Source of the DNA: Cercophora sp. LCS_1
Lineage: Eukaryota > Ascomycota > Sordariomycetes > Sordariales > Lasiosphaeriaceae
Direction: 5' to 3'
Assembly: GCA_036250225.1 (NCBI GenBank)
Contig: JAPZLL010000003.1
Span: 248,001-312,000, forward strand
Length of the DNA: 64,000 nucleotides
Part shown: positions 21,084-31,602 of the stretch, one piece after another
How positions within the stretch are numbered: the first letter of the stretch is position 1
How the letters are laid out: the number at the start of each line of letters is the position of its first letter
Translations under genes and position numbers: made by a program
Notes under the pieces: generated by a model
What the model was told of the DNA's origin: nothing
Databases searched by the model: none
The model's input: the letters and a program-made list of their open reading frames with translations, nothing else

Positions 21084-22238
21084 TGGGTGGAAGAAGTTGT
21101 TGATATATATTGTGCGAGCATGGGGCTGTTTTTTTTTTTTCTTGATCTCGTCGGCGTTTCAGCTTCATGTCAAGGCCATTAATATCGATAAGTCAATACG
21201 AAAGCGGTTGTTTCCAGTTCGTCCCGATGATTCGGTATTGAGTCGACCAAGAGGGCTGAGACAATCTTTAAGGTCCGAATGTGCCCGAGAAACAAGACCC
21301 GTCCTGTGCCGGGCTCGGGATATAAAAGCACCTACGCCGAACCGGCAGTTCCGTGGCGTCAAGATCTCGGCTTTTAGACCCCGCGAATTCTTTCCCCCAT
21401 TGAAGACTTTTGCTGCTCGCCCAAGCCGCTTAAAACTGCTGCCGATGTTGCCAAGAGGTGCTCCGTGCTTGGGGCCCTCCCAATCCCGCTGTCAGCCGTC
21501 ACATTCTTCCTCCGTTGGCGACGCCAAGCTGTAGAGGTGGAGCTTTGGGGTTGTCCCAAGAAACGGTCGGATGAAGCACGAAACGCCCCAACCCCGGTAC
21601 CGCGAGAAGAACACCATGATGCGACGAAAGGATAGCTTCCAAGCTCTTGGAGTTGGGCTTCGCCACCGCCAACCCCGTTGGCCAAGGTCTATGTTGCAGC
21701 GCTTTTTGGGCGCACAACCCGGCCTGGACACGGATATACCTAATGTCGCCAATCGTTGCTCTGGGCCATCCACCCATGTTCCAGAGCAACCCCAACGTCA
21801 ATTACCCCCTCGACGCGGGGTCACCTCCCGCTCAGGGGTGCTAGCTGCAGAAAATTGTCTCGAAGCTGGCCCAGCCGTTTTAACCTCGTGCTGTGCGCAA
21901 GCTGTGCGCGACGCTACCCGTTCACTCTTCTCTAGACTCTTCTTATTCCTTCCCTTGGGAGGTTTTACATATATATAAAAATTGGCCACTTTGATCGCGC
22001 AATCTGGCCGTACAGCCTGAATCTCCTTGGTCCCATCAACAGAGAAACCAGCTTCGTCTCCGTGGTTATCACCGACAGCACGACGACTAGCGCCCACCAA
22101 CCATCCCATCTTGCAGCTTCACCAAACGCCAGCCCAATTGTTTGGTCTGAAATTTGACGGGAAAATCACGCAGCACACTCGCCGTCCGGACTCTTTAGAA
22201 CCCCGTACTTAGGTTGAGATATCTTTCTCGCGGACGAG
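21084..22238. other. intergenic: lipase 3' flank and CDF promoter
   Basis: A T run sits at 21127-21138. Several open frames on both strands look random. The last 250 bp before the CDF start probably form its leader. Confidence 0.5.
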
Positions 22239-23735
22239 ATGGACCCTCCGGACGTTTCCAACAGCATCTCACTGCACCCACATCCTTTCCGCACCCAAGC
22301 CGATTCCTCGAGCGCAATGCCATCAACAGAACTTCCTCGGGTATTGGAACAGGCTCAGTCTTCAGCCGCTTCCGCTAAAAACGTCGACGCGGCTACGCCA
22401 CCAAGCAAGACCACGAAAGGAGCCAGCAGCACCGCCGTGGAGAGAACCGATGGCGGCGACGACGCTGCCGTCGCGCGGCATCACACCTCAGCGGCAACAA
22501 CGCCAACCGATGTAGAGAGCCAAATGGCGGGCCGTTTGCCTCTGGGCAACGCAGAAGCTGACCCATACGGGTTGGCGCAGAAGTACAAGTCGGAGGCAGA
22601 GCTCGAAGCGATCAAGGCCAACACGTCTAGAAAGCGAGATGCCGCGCCAATGTCATTTACGGCCGCCTCAACCGAGCCCAGTACGAGCAGCAAGCTGGCG
22701 CGTTATCTCACACCATTCGGCAAGAATGTCTCCAAAGCGCGCCGTCTGCACAGGTTTTACTCGGCACAAAACGAGACGATCGAGCGATTCCTCAAGAGCG
22801 TTGAGGAGCACCGCGCTGAGGCTCGGCAGGAGCAAGGCGATGATCATCTCAAGTTCCAGATCGCTGTTTGGGGCTCGCTCGTCGCCAATATCCTCCTTAC
22901 CGTGCTTCAACTATACGCCGCTATCTCGTCCGGCTCTCTCTCTCTGTTCACGACCATGGCCGATGCTATATTCGACCCCATGAGCAACGTCACCTTGATT
23001 CTGACCAACAGGGCTGTCAAGCGCGTTGACCCCCGTCGGTTCCCCTCTGGCAAGGCACGACTCGAAACCATCGGCAATATTACCTTTTGCTTTATCATGA
23101 CGGCCGTCTCACTCATCATCATTGCGTTCGCTTGCGCAGACTTGGCTGAAGCGCACGATGAGCTTAAGCCGTTCCATCTGCCTTCTGTCATCGCTGTCTG
23201 CGCAGCTTTCGGCACCAAGTTCTCTCTCTTCCTCTACACCTGGTCCATCAAGGACAAGTACTCGCAGGTGGGAATTCTTTGGCAAGATCACCGTAACGAC
23301 CTCCTCGTCAACGGGTTCGGTATTCTCACCTCGGTCGGTGGCGCAAAGCTAATCTGGTGGCTTGACCCTGCGGGTGCCATCTTCCTCAGCGTGGTCATCA
23401 CCGCCATCTGGCTCCGCACTGCCTTTACCGAATTCTTGCTGCTGGTTGGTGTCGTGGCCGGCGTCGAGATCCAGCAGCTCATCACCTATGTCTGCGTCAC
23501 ACACTCGAGCCTCGTCAAGCAGATCGACACTGTCCGGGTCTACCACTCGGGCCCGCGACTCATTGCCGAGGTCGACATCGTCATGGACCCCGAGGCATCG
23601 CTCTTGGAGACCCACGACGTGGCTGAGGAGCTGCAAATAAAACTTGAGAGTCTGCCTGACGTGGAGAGGGCATATGTCCACGTTGACTACGAGACCACGC
23701 ACAAGCCAGAACATGCATACAAGAAGGATATATAA
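22239..23735 (+). CDS. cation diffusion facilitator, Mn-type (SLC30/CDF)
   Basis: Single exon, 498 residues. About 205 hydrophilic N-terminal residues precede the transporter core. Membrane segments include FQIAVWGSLVANILLTVLQL, then ITFCFIMTAVSLIIIAFACA, LPSVIAVCAAFGTKFSLFLY and AIFLSVVITAIWLRTAFTEF. The metal site is DxxxD in both halves: Asp242/Asp246 (DAIFD) and Asp350/Asp354 (DHRND). Zn-specific CDFs have HxxxD, so Asp/Asp marks the Mn (or Fe/Mn) branch. The cytosolic C-terminal dimer domain (VDIVMDPEASLLETHDVAEE ... VERAYVHVDYE) is present. It probably exports Mn2+ by proton antiport into an organelle or out of the cell. The vacuole or Golgi is a guess. Confidence 0.92.
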   Translation: MDPPDVSNSISLHPHPFRTQADSSSAMPSTELPRVLEQAQSSAASAKNVDAATPPSKTTKGASSTAVERTDGGDDAAVARHHTSAATTPTDVESQMAGRLPLGNAEADPYGLAQKYKSEAELEAIKANTSRKRDAAPMSFTAASTEPSTSSKLARYLTPFGKNVSKARRLHRFYSAQNETIERFLKSVEEHRAEARQEQGDDHLKFQIAVWGSLVANILLTVLQLYAAISSGSLSLFTTMADAIFDPMSNVTLILTNRAVKRVDPRRFPSGKARLETIGNITFCFIMTAVSLIIIAFACADLAEAHDELKPFHLPSVIAVCAAFGTKFSLFLYTWSIKDKYSQVGILWQDHRNDLLVNGFGILTSVGGAKLIWWLDPAGAIFLSVVITAIWLRTAFTEFLLLVGVVAGVEIQQLITYVCVTHSSLVKQIDTVRVYHSGPRLIAEVDIVMDPEASLLETHDVAEELQIKLESLPDVERAYVHVDYETTHKPEHAYKKDI

Positions 23736-24204
23736 GCGACTGGTGGAAGTAGAAGATGGCTTGTTGATGCCGATTGTGGCTGCAGAGGGTAGCAGAGCTG
23801 GGAATTTTATTTCTTTTAGCAGGGTTGGCCGCATTGGGGCGTAGAAATACCCAACAGAAAGCCAGGGCCGTAGTGCGCTGAATTTGTACTTGTACTATAT
23901 AGCATCCGAAGCATAACGCAATGTTGATTTTCCCATGAAACACCCATGCCCCTTTCCCGCTGATTTGGATCCGTTACTCTGGTACCTACACGTGAATGGG
24001 AACGTCAAGGTTGTTCCATGTTGGGTTCAGGGGCGCTGAGGCCTGATCCACCACAGCGGGTTGCAGATCCACACCACACCAAACCCTCATCCAAACCCTC
24101 ATCCAAACCCTCATCCAAACCCTCATCCAAACCCTCATCCAAACCCTCACCCAAACCCAACCGATCCTTAAAACTCAAAAATCCACACTTGATTCTCATC
24201 AAAA
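23736..24204. other. intergenic: CDF 3' flank and minisatellite
   Basis: The presumed CDF 3' UTR is followed by the 12-bp tandem repeat at 24080-24158 directly before tRNA-Leu. No gene is seen. Confidence 0.5.
24080..24158 (+). repeat. 12-bp minisatellite (CAAACCCTCATC)x6.6
   Basis: Five perfect copies, a sixth with one T-to-C change, and a partial seventh copy occur head to tail from 24080 to 24158. The unit resembles degenerate telomere sequence (CCCTAA-like) but has the wrong period. The array ends 46 bp before the tRNA-Leu gene. It creates meaningless open frames of repeating peptides on both strands. Confidence 0.95.
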
Positions 24205-24317
24205 GGTGAGATGGCCGAGTGGTTAAGGCGCTAGACTCAAGAATTCTGTTCTTGCCTGCAAAAGCAGGTCGTATTCTAGTATCGAAAGATGCAGGGGTTC
24301 GAATCCCCTTCTCATCA
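24205..24317 (+). tRNA. tRNA-Leu (CAA) with a 32-nt intron
   Basis: Acceptor GGTGAGA pairs with TCTCATC (one G-T pair), with A73 at 24317. The leucine-type D arm (TGGCCGAGTGGTTAAGGCG), the long variable arm (TATCGAAAGATG) and the T arm (CAGGGGTTCGAATCCCCT) are all clear. The anticodon stem is CTAGA/TCTAG with T33, C34 A35 A36 (24238-24240) and G37, so the anticodon is CAA. The intron 24242-24273 lies at the canonical position after base 37 and can pair with the anticodon region, as in yeast tRNA-Leu(CAA). A TTTTT run at 24328-24332 ends Pol III transcription. Confidence 0.95.
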
Positions 24318-25130
24318 GATACTAATTCTTTTTAGAGTTCTTGAAGCATCCACGCGAGGGTTGCTGTGCTTTTTTTCTTGCTTTGCCGTCGCTCAGTTGA
24401 ACCATCAAATGATTATATACTGGACGGCGTTGATGTGTGAGCGCTGGAGGTGAAGGAGAGAGCGCGGGCCCCGTGGGATCCAGAGTTACTCGTTGCCCTT
24501 ATTTCAAGAGGAAGGGACGATGAGCACCGCCCCCCCCCTCCTTCCCCTCCCCTCTCCCAGCCCGCGTGGGCGTTCGAAATCACTAAATCGGCGATTATTA
24601 GTCTTCCAGTTAGTGACAAAAAAGCCTGTACACTGCATCCGGCTGATGCTGCTTGGAACAGGATCAGTGGGTAGGGCATGTTTTCCAACAGGCATGACTA
24701 CAAATAACCCAGGACTGGGAAGTATATTTAAGGGGCCCCTGGACTACTTTTTATGCGTTGGAATATCCGACGAGCCCCTGTATCCCGGATCAAAAACTCC
24801 CTATCCCAGATCAACAGCCCTTTCGGCTAAACTTTCTGGCATGCGTTTTTTTTTGTCGGGGACTTGGGCTTCAGAAACAAATTTCGCAGTCCAGGGCCAT
24901 TGTACACTGGCTGACAGAACCCCAAGGCTCTCGGACGCTTCGCTTCTTCTCCTTCACATCAGCAGTAACCAGCACATGGCGTACGAGCCTAAATACATCT
25001 AGACGTGGATTGCTGAGCTCGATGTGACCCAAGCAAGTGAGTCCATTTGGTGACAACTCGACAACCACAGTTCCATCGTTGCTCAGGTGGTCCTCTCATT
25101 GCAGCGGCAGAGGCCGCGAAAATCGCAGCT
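24318..25130. other. intergenic with a dispersed-repeat fragment
   Basis: No gene is seen. The piece 24818-24869 is clearly related to 60982-61029 (see that entry), which suggests remnants of the same element. Surrounding open frames look random. Confidence 0.45.
24818..24869 (+). repeat. dispersed repeat fragment, copy A
   Basis: The copy aligns to 60982-61029 with matching blocks CCTTTCGG, ACTTTCTGG, a T run and GTCGGGGA-C/A-TTGGG in the same order, with one 4-bp and one 2-bp length difference. A second shared block, CTC(C/A)CTATCCCAGA, lies just upstream here (24798-24811) but downstream in copy B (about 61184-61197). Two blocks shared between unlinked non-coding sites point to an old mobile or repeat element, but ends and type are unknown. 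Confidence 0.45.
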
Positions 25131-26111
25131 TCATCGCTTCTTTCCCCCAGCCTTGATGGGTTCATCAAAATACGCACAACAACCACAGTCCCATACCGCC
25201 CATGCGTTCCATGCCTTTGCCTTATCTGAGTCGTCAACGGCCCTGGCAATGACGAAGTAGGCTTTCTTGAGCGCGCTTGGAGATAACGGTAGGTGTTCTG
25301 GTAAGTGGTTTCCCCGAGAACCGGTTATCATGCGGATGAGATCCTTGCCATTCGTTTTCCATGAGGGGACGTTGTTAGTGGTGAGGGTAGAGGCCAGCCC
25401 TGTTTTGGTTAGAATATGCTGGTCTTCTTTCCTCTAATGTTTTGTTGGGACACAGAAGAACGTGTAGATCAGGCTTACATGAGCCGCAAACACAAGCACG
25501 TGCAAATGTTATGGGCCGGATCTGTTGAAGAGTGGACCGTCGGAGCGGCCAGAGGAAGAATTTTGAGCATTGGAACGAAGTGGGGCTGTAAGGGTAGTAA
25601 GGTTGGTTGTAGGCACTGGGCTTGGACGTCAGGGAAAGCAGAGTGCGGTCTGCATTGGTCAAGATTTGATGTCACCGCGAGAAGAGGAGGAGGTTTGGCT
25701 CACGACCCACGAGGAACGTGTTCCTTGCGTAGAGGATGGGAGTTCCCTCGGCATCGATCTGTTTGCAGGTTCGAAGAAAGCTGGCAGCTATCCTGGTCCG
25801 CTGGGATACGGGGACTGCTTTGGGCGTTTGAAATGTGCCATTTGTGACGTTTTGGAGCTCGATGTGGTGCTTTTGTGTGGAAATCACGATCGGTCCGGGA
25901 AAAAGAAACAAGAGCTCGTAAATCTGAAGGCGGAGCTCATATGGCAAGCGGAGAAATAGACATGGGGAGCGCCTGAGATGTCCATCTGTCTCGGTGTTTG
26001 CAAGAGTTCGCCTCGATGGGTGATGTTTCTGCTCTTGAGGTTAGTCTTGACCTCGGTCTGCCCAGGAAATAGAAATCGAACGTCAGCTCGGTTTACGGCG
26101 TCGACCTCCAT
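25131..26111 (-). CDS. 2EXR-domain (F-box-like) fungal protein, 259 aa
   Basis: A four-exon model keeps one frame throughout: 26111-26097, 26028-25704, 25649-25479 and 25399-25131, with introns of 68, 54 and 79 nt (donors GTAAAC, GTGAGC, GTAAGC; branch-like CTAAC in two). The diagnostic part is residues 34-110: FLRLPYELRLQIYELLF, then SFLRTCKQIDAEGTPILYAR and NTFLV. This is the 2EXR pattern (LPxELRxxIYxxLL ... LLxTCRQIxxEAxxILYxxNTF), a large fungal family of unknown biochemical role. The C-terminal exon ends in AYFVIARAVDD ... CGCCAYFDEP and basic residues. The 5' exon (MEVDA) and the middle exon are the least certain; missing sequence or an old pseudogene cannot be ruled out. Confidence 0.55.
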
Positions 26112-27318
26112 CAATTAGCACATCAAATGACAAACTTTGGATGCTGTGGGATCATGCTAGCTGAAAGATGGAGCCAACACACTTCACTGAAGTCTCCGCT
26201 CTCGGTCTTTCTGCGGATTGCTATTGTGTCGACTAGCGCAGCAGCAGGATAGAAACGATTGCTGCGTTCCATGTTGTGTTATGTTAGGACTTTGGGTTTC
26301 TATCCACAAGCATTTGAGTGACGCTGCTGGTTGGATCTGGAGCTGCTCGTGAGAGGCACGTGACAGCGCGGGTGCACCAGGTCTGCGCAGTCCCGGCTGG
26401 TGATGCAATGCGCCGGGTGGCTTGCAGGGAAACATTGTAACGGAAGTGACTATCCGACAGGATATTTGCATCCGCGACTGCTTATGGATGGCTGATTCCC
26501 GTACAATGAGCGTCTCGATGTAACTACTTCCTGAACCCGTAAGTAGAGGAGGAATCGCGGTTGCATTCTCGCGACATTCCGCGTCTGGCGCGGGATATTT
26601 GGCCCCCCGTCGCACAGCGTGCGGCTGCAGATGAGATGCTGCAAGTCTTTCCTCAGATGAAACATAAAAAAACGGTCGTTGGCGTTAGATGCTTGGCGCA
26701 TCGAGCAGACGGACAGGGAATGCAGGGATCACCTTGATGTCCCGCCGCTTTCCTGGCAACCTGGTTCTGCTTGAGCTTCACCCATGCTTATCATGGCGTC
26801 AGTTCAATACGAGCAAGGGAGGTATCCGATCAAGCTGTAGGAAGAGCTTCTTGCTCAGGGTAGCTTTGCCTGTAGCGGGTGTTTTCAACGCTCGTATTAT
26901 GGGCTCTGCAATCATTAGCCTATCCGCTGCATGCAGGGTTCTCAGGTTGCGCAGCATTCAACCTAGCGTCGAGAGCTTCGAGCGAGTTCTCTCGCCCCTC
27001 CTTGCCCCCCTGCGGCCCGATAAACAAATCGGCGCCGCTACCAGGGGTGTCCGTCTAAGGACAGGCACTTTGCAAGCTGCTTGGCTCACTCTCGATCTGT
27101 GATACAGCGGCCGGTAGCCTGCTTCAAACTTTTGCTCGCCTTCCGCTCGTGCCCGGTTCCTCCTTGCAGTCGACATTCCCGTCCCTTTCTCTTCATCCGC
27201 GCCCGCTAGCCCGCCGAGGCCATCTCCCGTTCCGCTCCCCTCTTTCGACTTCCACCCCCTCTCACCTTCCCGACCTGTAACATCGCCCTGAGGCCATTGA
27301 AGAGGAGTGTTGCGCACA
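26112..27318. other. intergenic: divergent region upstream of glycogenin
   Basis: No gene is convincing. The last 200 bp before 27319 are strongly C/T-rich on the plus strand (pyrimidine blocks around 27140-27280), as expected of a fungal promoter and leader. Confidence 0.5.
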
Positions 27319-30227
27319 ATGGCTGCAGCGCAAGGGGGGGAGGATGTGTACGCCAGTGTAAGCCAGCATTTCACATACTTTGTCATTGTCGTCGAGTCGC
27401 GTCCTGTTGCGTCAGCGATCGCGGTCTGTCCGTGTCTGCGAGTCCGCGCCGCTGGGGCTCCCAAACCCCGCATCAGGCTACCAATTGGACAACGAAGCTG
27501 AGAAACATACCGGAATAGCTTCTTCTTACCGATACATATTTGCCAGGTAAGTTCTGGGAACCAATTGGGCTCTACCGGACCGCCTCGCTGATTCGCGTTG
27601 TCCAGGCGCACTCGTTCTCGCCCACTCGTTGCGCGATGCCGGCACCAAGAAGAAGCTGGCCATTTTGGTCACGCTCGATACCGTCTCGGCCGAGGTCATA
27701 ACGCAACTGAAAGTGGTCTACGACTATGTGATCCCAGTCCCTCGAATCCGGAACGAGCGACCGGCGAACCTGTTCCTCATGAACCGACCCGACTTGCATT
27801 CGGCCTTCACAAAGATCAATCTGTGGAGGCAGACCCAGTTCAAGAAGATTGTCTACTTGGATGCCGATGTTGTCGCGTACAGAGCGCCCGACGAGCTCTT
27901 TGATCTTCCCCATGCTTTCTCTGCCGCTCCTGATATTGGATGGCCGGATCTCTTCAACACTGGCGTCATGGTCTTGACCCCCAACATGGGCGACTACTAT
28001 GCCATGATGGCCATGGCCCAGCGAGGTATCTCCTTCGATGGCGCTGACCAAGGCCTCCTAAACATGCACTTCAAGAACACCTACAACCGCCTCAGCTTCA
28101 CCTACAACGTTACGCCCTCAGCCCATTACCAATATGTGCCCGCGTACAAGCATTTCCAGTCCAGCATCAATCTTGTTCACTTCATCGGTTCAGAAAAGCC
28201 ATGGCTTCAAGGCAGGGACAAGAGTACGGGAGACACGCCGTTTGATGAAATAGCCGGCAGGTGGTGGGCAGTTTACGACCGCCACTACCGCATTCAGGTG
28301 CGCCACTTTCGATCCGAGTATGAATTGTGAGGTCCGATTCTAACATTTACAGTCACCAACCCTACAGGTAAAGCAGGTGGCCGTGCCGAAGTCCACCGAA
28401 GTCTCCCCTGGTCCAATTCCCCCGGTCCCAGCCCCTGAGATTGTTCGGTACTTCGTCAAGGGCGAATATCAACCCACTATTAGCTACGTCGTTCCAGTTG
28501 GCCCGCCACCGAATGGCCAGCCTGGGGCTTCCTACGGTCAGCAAAATCAAGCCCCCGCAGTCTCATCCTTCGCCGAGCAATACCCTCAGCTGCAACCCTA
28601 CCCTGCGGCTCCTGAAGCTCAGCACCACGTGCATCATGGCTTTCAACCCCCTCCCGCTCACCCCCAACACCACCATCACGACAGTGATCACAAACATCAT
28701 CCGCATCCCCATGGCCAACATCATGAGGCAACCTCTGGGTTTGACCATGAACACCATGACAAGCACCATGATTCCCACCACCATCAAGAACCCCAGCCTG
28801 AAAATCATTTCCAGCATTCTGAGCACCCGCCTTCCCTCCCCAGCGTGGCTTTTCAATCCGAGGAAAGGACGCAGACTGAGGCTCGAACAGAGCAGGCCCC
28901 AGAGCACCAACAATCGACTGCCCAACCAGCACCATCTGAGCCGGAGTCTAAGCCTGAGCCGTACCAACCACCGCCAGCTCAAAGTTGGGATGCTCAAAGG
29001 TTAGTTGACTTGGAACACCCCTTTTTGAAAGTTTCGAGGTGTTAACTCTAGTGCAGACAACCGCCGCCGTCAGACTCGCAGCCGGAAGCGCTCAATTTCC
29101 CCCAGACGCATTACGAGATGTCGTCCGATCCTGCTCCGTTCGTCCCTCCCGAACGATATCCGAGCCCTCCCAAGGGTATGTGGTATGAGGTGCCAAAGGA
29201 ACGACCAGCTCCGGCGCATGAGAAACCCAAGCCTATTTTCCCGTGGGAAACTCATCAGCCAAGACCAACGAGAGTGTTCCACCAAGATGCGCCCGGGTCC
29301 CCCGAAGCAGAGACGCCAGCTGCGTCTTTCGGTGAGCGCAAGGGCTCAACAGAGTCACAACACCAGGCTGAGCCTTCTATGACAGGATCGCCGACAGTGG
29401 AGCCCAGGAGCGAGCCACAGACGCCCCCTACTCCGACTGTTCGCATCGTGCCCTCAAACCCTTGGTCCTCCTTCCCGCGGTCGAATGCTTGGGATGAAGT
29501 CCCTGAGATTAATCGCTATGTTGATTCCATCCAAAAGCATAGCCGCACAAGGAGCCAGGGTTTGGGGAAGACGCCTCCACGGCTTATCTTGAGAGAGTCA
29601 AGCTCAAGCTGGGGAAGCGTTGGCACCAAGGTGACGGACTTCCCGAGCGAGGATGACCGCCCTAGTTTGCCTGTCACTCCCGCACCTATCCGGAGACCGA
29701 GATTCTGGGGTGGTGGTGCCCCCGGTATCGGCCTGGAAGGCGAGGAAGATGACGAACGACTGCCGGCCGCGGAGGGCGTGCCTGGGCAGTTGGATTGGGT
29801 ATGTGTGCATGGTTTACGTTGGACGCCGGCAGATTGCCCTTGCGACCTAACTAACTTACTGCGCTACTACAAGGATCCGGTCAGCCAGCTCCAGAAGCTG
29901 GCCCAGCAGCAGTCCGATGCTCTGCGCAGGCTGAGCACTAGTGGCGCCACCGGAGAGGAGATTATCGGTACTGAAGGGAGAGAACTGCCATCTCGGCCGC
30001 TTCCCTATGGATCTGAGGAGCTGAAATCCCCAACTTATGTCGCCTACTCGCCACCGGAAGTTGTCAGCCCGAAACCTATGAAGCCAAGCCACGGCGCGAG
30101 CCCGGTCCAAAAGATTCTCAACACGGACTTGGACGACGTTTCGAGGCAAATCTCAATGCAGTCACTAGGTGCCATAGGAGATTCTGGAGTGGCCAAGGGC
30201 GAGAGCATCCCAATTTCTGAGGCCTAG
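27319..30227 (+). CDS. gnn: glycogenin, self-glucosylating glycogen primer
   Basis: Six exons (27319-27357, 27519-27546, 27606-28297, 28353-28999, 29057-29798, 29874-30227) give 833 residues. The GT8 domain is complete: EDVYASLLLTDTYLPGALVL across exons 1-3, the metal-binding DxD in IVYLDADVVAY (Asp108, Asp110), LFNTGVMVLTP, FDGADQGLLN, and AHYQYVPAYKHF, where the first Tyr matches the autoglucosylated Tyr195 region of human GYG1. It primes glycogen synthesis by attaching glucose from UDP-glucose to itself. A linker with a dense His cluster (about residues 350-430) and a Pro-rich region follow. The C-terminal WDP motif appears only if intron 5 (29799-29873, 75 nt, stop-free) is spliced. Intron 3 has two in-frame acceptors 15 nt apart (28352 or 28367). 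Confidence 0.93.
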
Positions 30228-31602
30228 TGGAAAGGAAAGTGTGTTTTGTTCTAATGTCTAATGTGGTGATTCAGACGTGCTTAGTAGGGTCCTGCTGACG
30301 ATGATGATTTGGGGATGTGCAATACGGTAATGGCTGGGAGGTCGGTGGGATCAGGGTGGGCAAGAGACAAGGTGTTCGGACCTCATGAAAAGGACTCTTT
30401 TGTGTGTGTCGATGCGGTTCTGATGACAAGGAAAAATGGCAGGCGTGCAAGCTAGCGAGCAAAGCAAGCAACGGCGTGTGGTTTGACGGGCGTGTCTATG
30501 TTCTCGTATCGCAATCTTCTGTCTCATTTGTTCAACATTTTACCTGCTTTCATTTCGGGATGCATTACATGGTTCCTTTGTTTTATATACTCGTTCGAAT
30601 ACTGACATCTGTTGTATCCTCTTTGGTATGGACCACTTGTTTCTCCCTGTATGTCAAGCATCGATGGCCGAGGTTTAGGGATGGCTGTGTGCATCATGAG
30701 AAGATTGAAGGGTGCTCAATACACCAAAACTCATGTACAATACCAAAATTTTATTCCTTACTTTGTTTTCATCACTCAGAATGTCATGAAAACAATGTTA
30801 TTTTTTGCTAAGCGTCTACTGGATTGTTGGAGCCCCAGTGTTGCTGGTGTGATTTGACTTGTTTTGCAACCCCTTAGATGGGACGGAGGCAGGTGGGGTT
30901 AGGATTGGCAAGGTTCTCTGTTGTTGCCTGACCGTATCTAGAGTGATGGCTAAGACTTGAATGAACACAGGTAGCTGAGGAGACACAACGTGGATTTGTG
31001 ATCATATTCCATGCCCCGAGGATCGGATAACGCTTGGGAGGGAACCTAGAGCCAGGACATGCAATAGATGTTTTTCCGTTCCTGAACTATTATCCCAAGT
31101 CATTGATAGAATCAAATCATGATACCCTGAGATCTTGTATTTACTCCTTTTCGGTGGATATGCCTTCATCTTTTTATGCCGATTATTTCGTCACAGACTT
31201 GACGACATTTCACTCCTCAACTCCAAGCTGTAAAGTATTTCCATGTTGAGCAAGGGCGCTGAGTGGCCCAAGCCCTGAATACTTCAACCAAATTTATTCG
31301 GAAAGCGTAGAACAATAGCCCAGTAAGTCAGGTGTATTCTACAATTGCAGCGCGGAGACTAACCGGTCTAGATATCAGGCCCTCAACCTTATATATCCGC
31401 TGCGAGGAAACGAACTACCTCTCAAACCTTTCGACTCTCTTCACAATCTGCAAAATTTCTGATTGAACCTCACCTCTGTGCCTTCCTCAACGTGCAGCTT
31501 TCTTTGTGATTGTCCTTCAAACTCGCAATACCCTAACCCTTGAACGGCGAGGCGCACAATCCCTCGAGGCTGAGAACTTTTGTCCAATCAGCAGACGGCA
31601 GA
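30228..31602. other. intergenic: glycogenin 3' flank and CDP-2 promoter
   Basis: 1.4 kb with no convincing gene; the first half is T-rich. A telobox-like ATACCCTAACCCTT lies at 31528-31541, 62 bp before the CDP-2 start. Confidence 0.5.
31528..31541 (-). promoter_or_regulatory. telobox-like element upstream of CDP-2
   Basis: On the minus strand the motif reads AAGGGTTAGGGTAT. It sits 62 bp before the start codon, in the likely 5' UTR or core promoter. Inferred from the motif. Confidence 0.4.

Noticed and set aside
24005..24209. Repeating peptides (GLDE and PSSK type) in frames across 24.1 kb
   Set aside because: They are translations of the 12-bp minisatellite.
24493..25002. 169-codon plus-strand frame between tRNA-Leu and the 2EXR gene
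   Set aside because: It spans the dispersed repeat fragment and a C-rich tract; composition is random.
26689..27102. 137-codon plus-strand frame upstream of glycogenin
   Set aside because: Low similarity to any protein pattern I know and it ends in the pyrimidine-rich glycogenin leader region.
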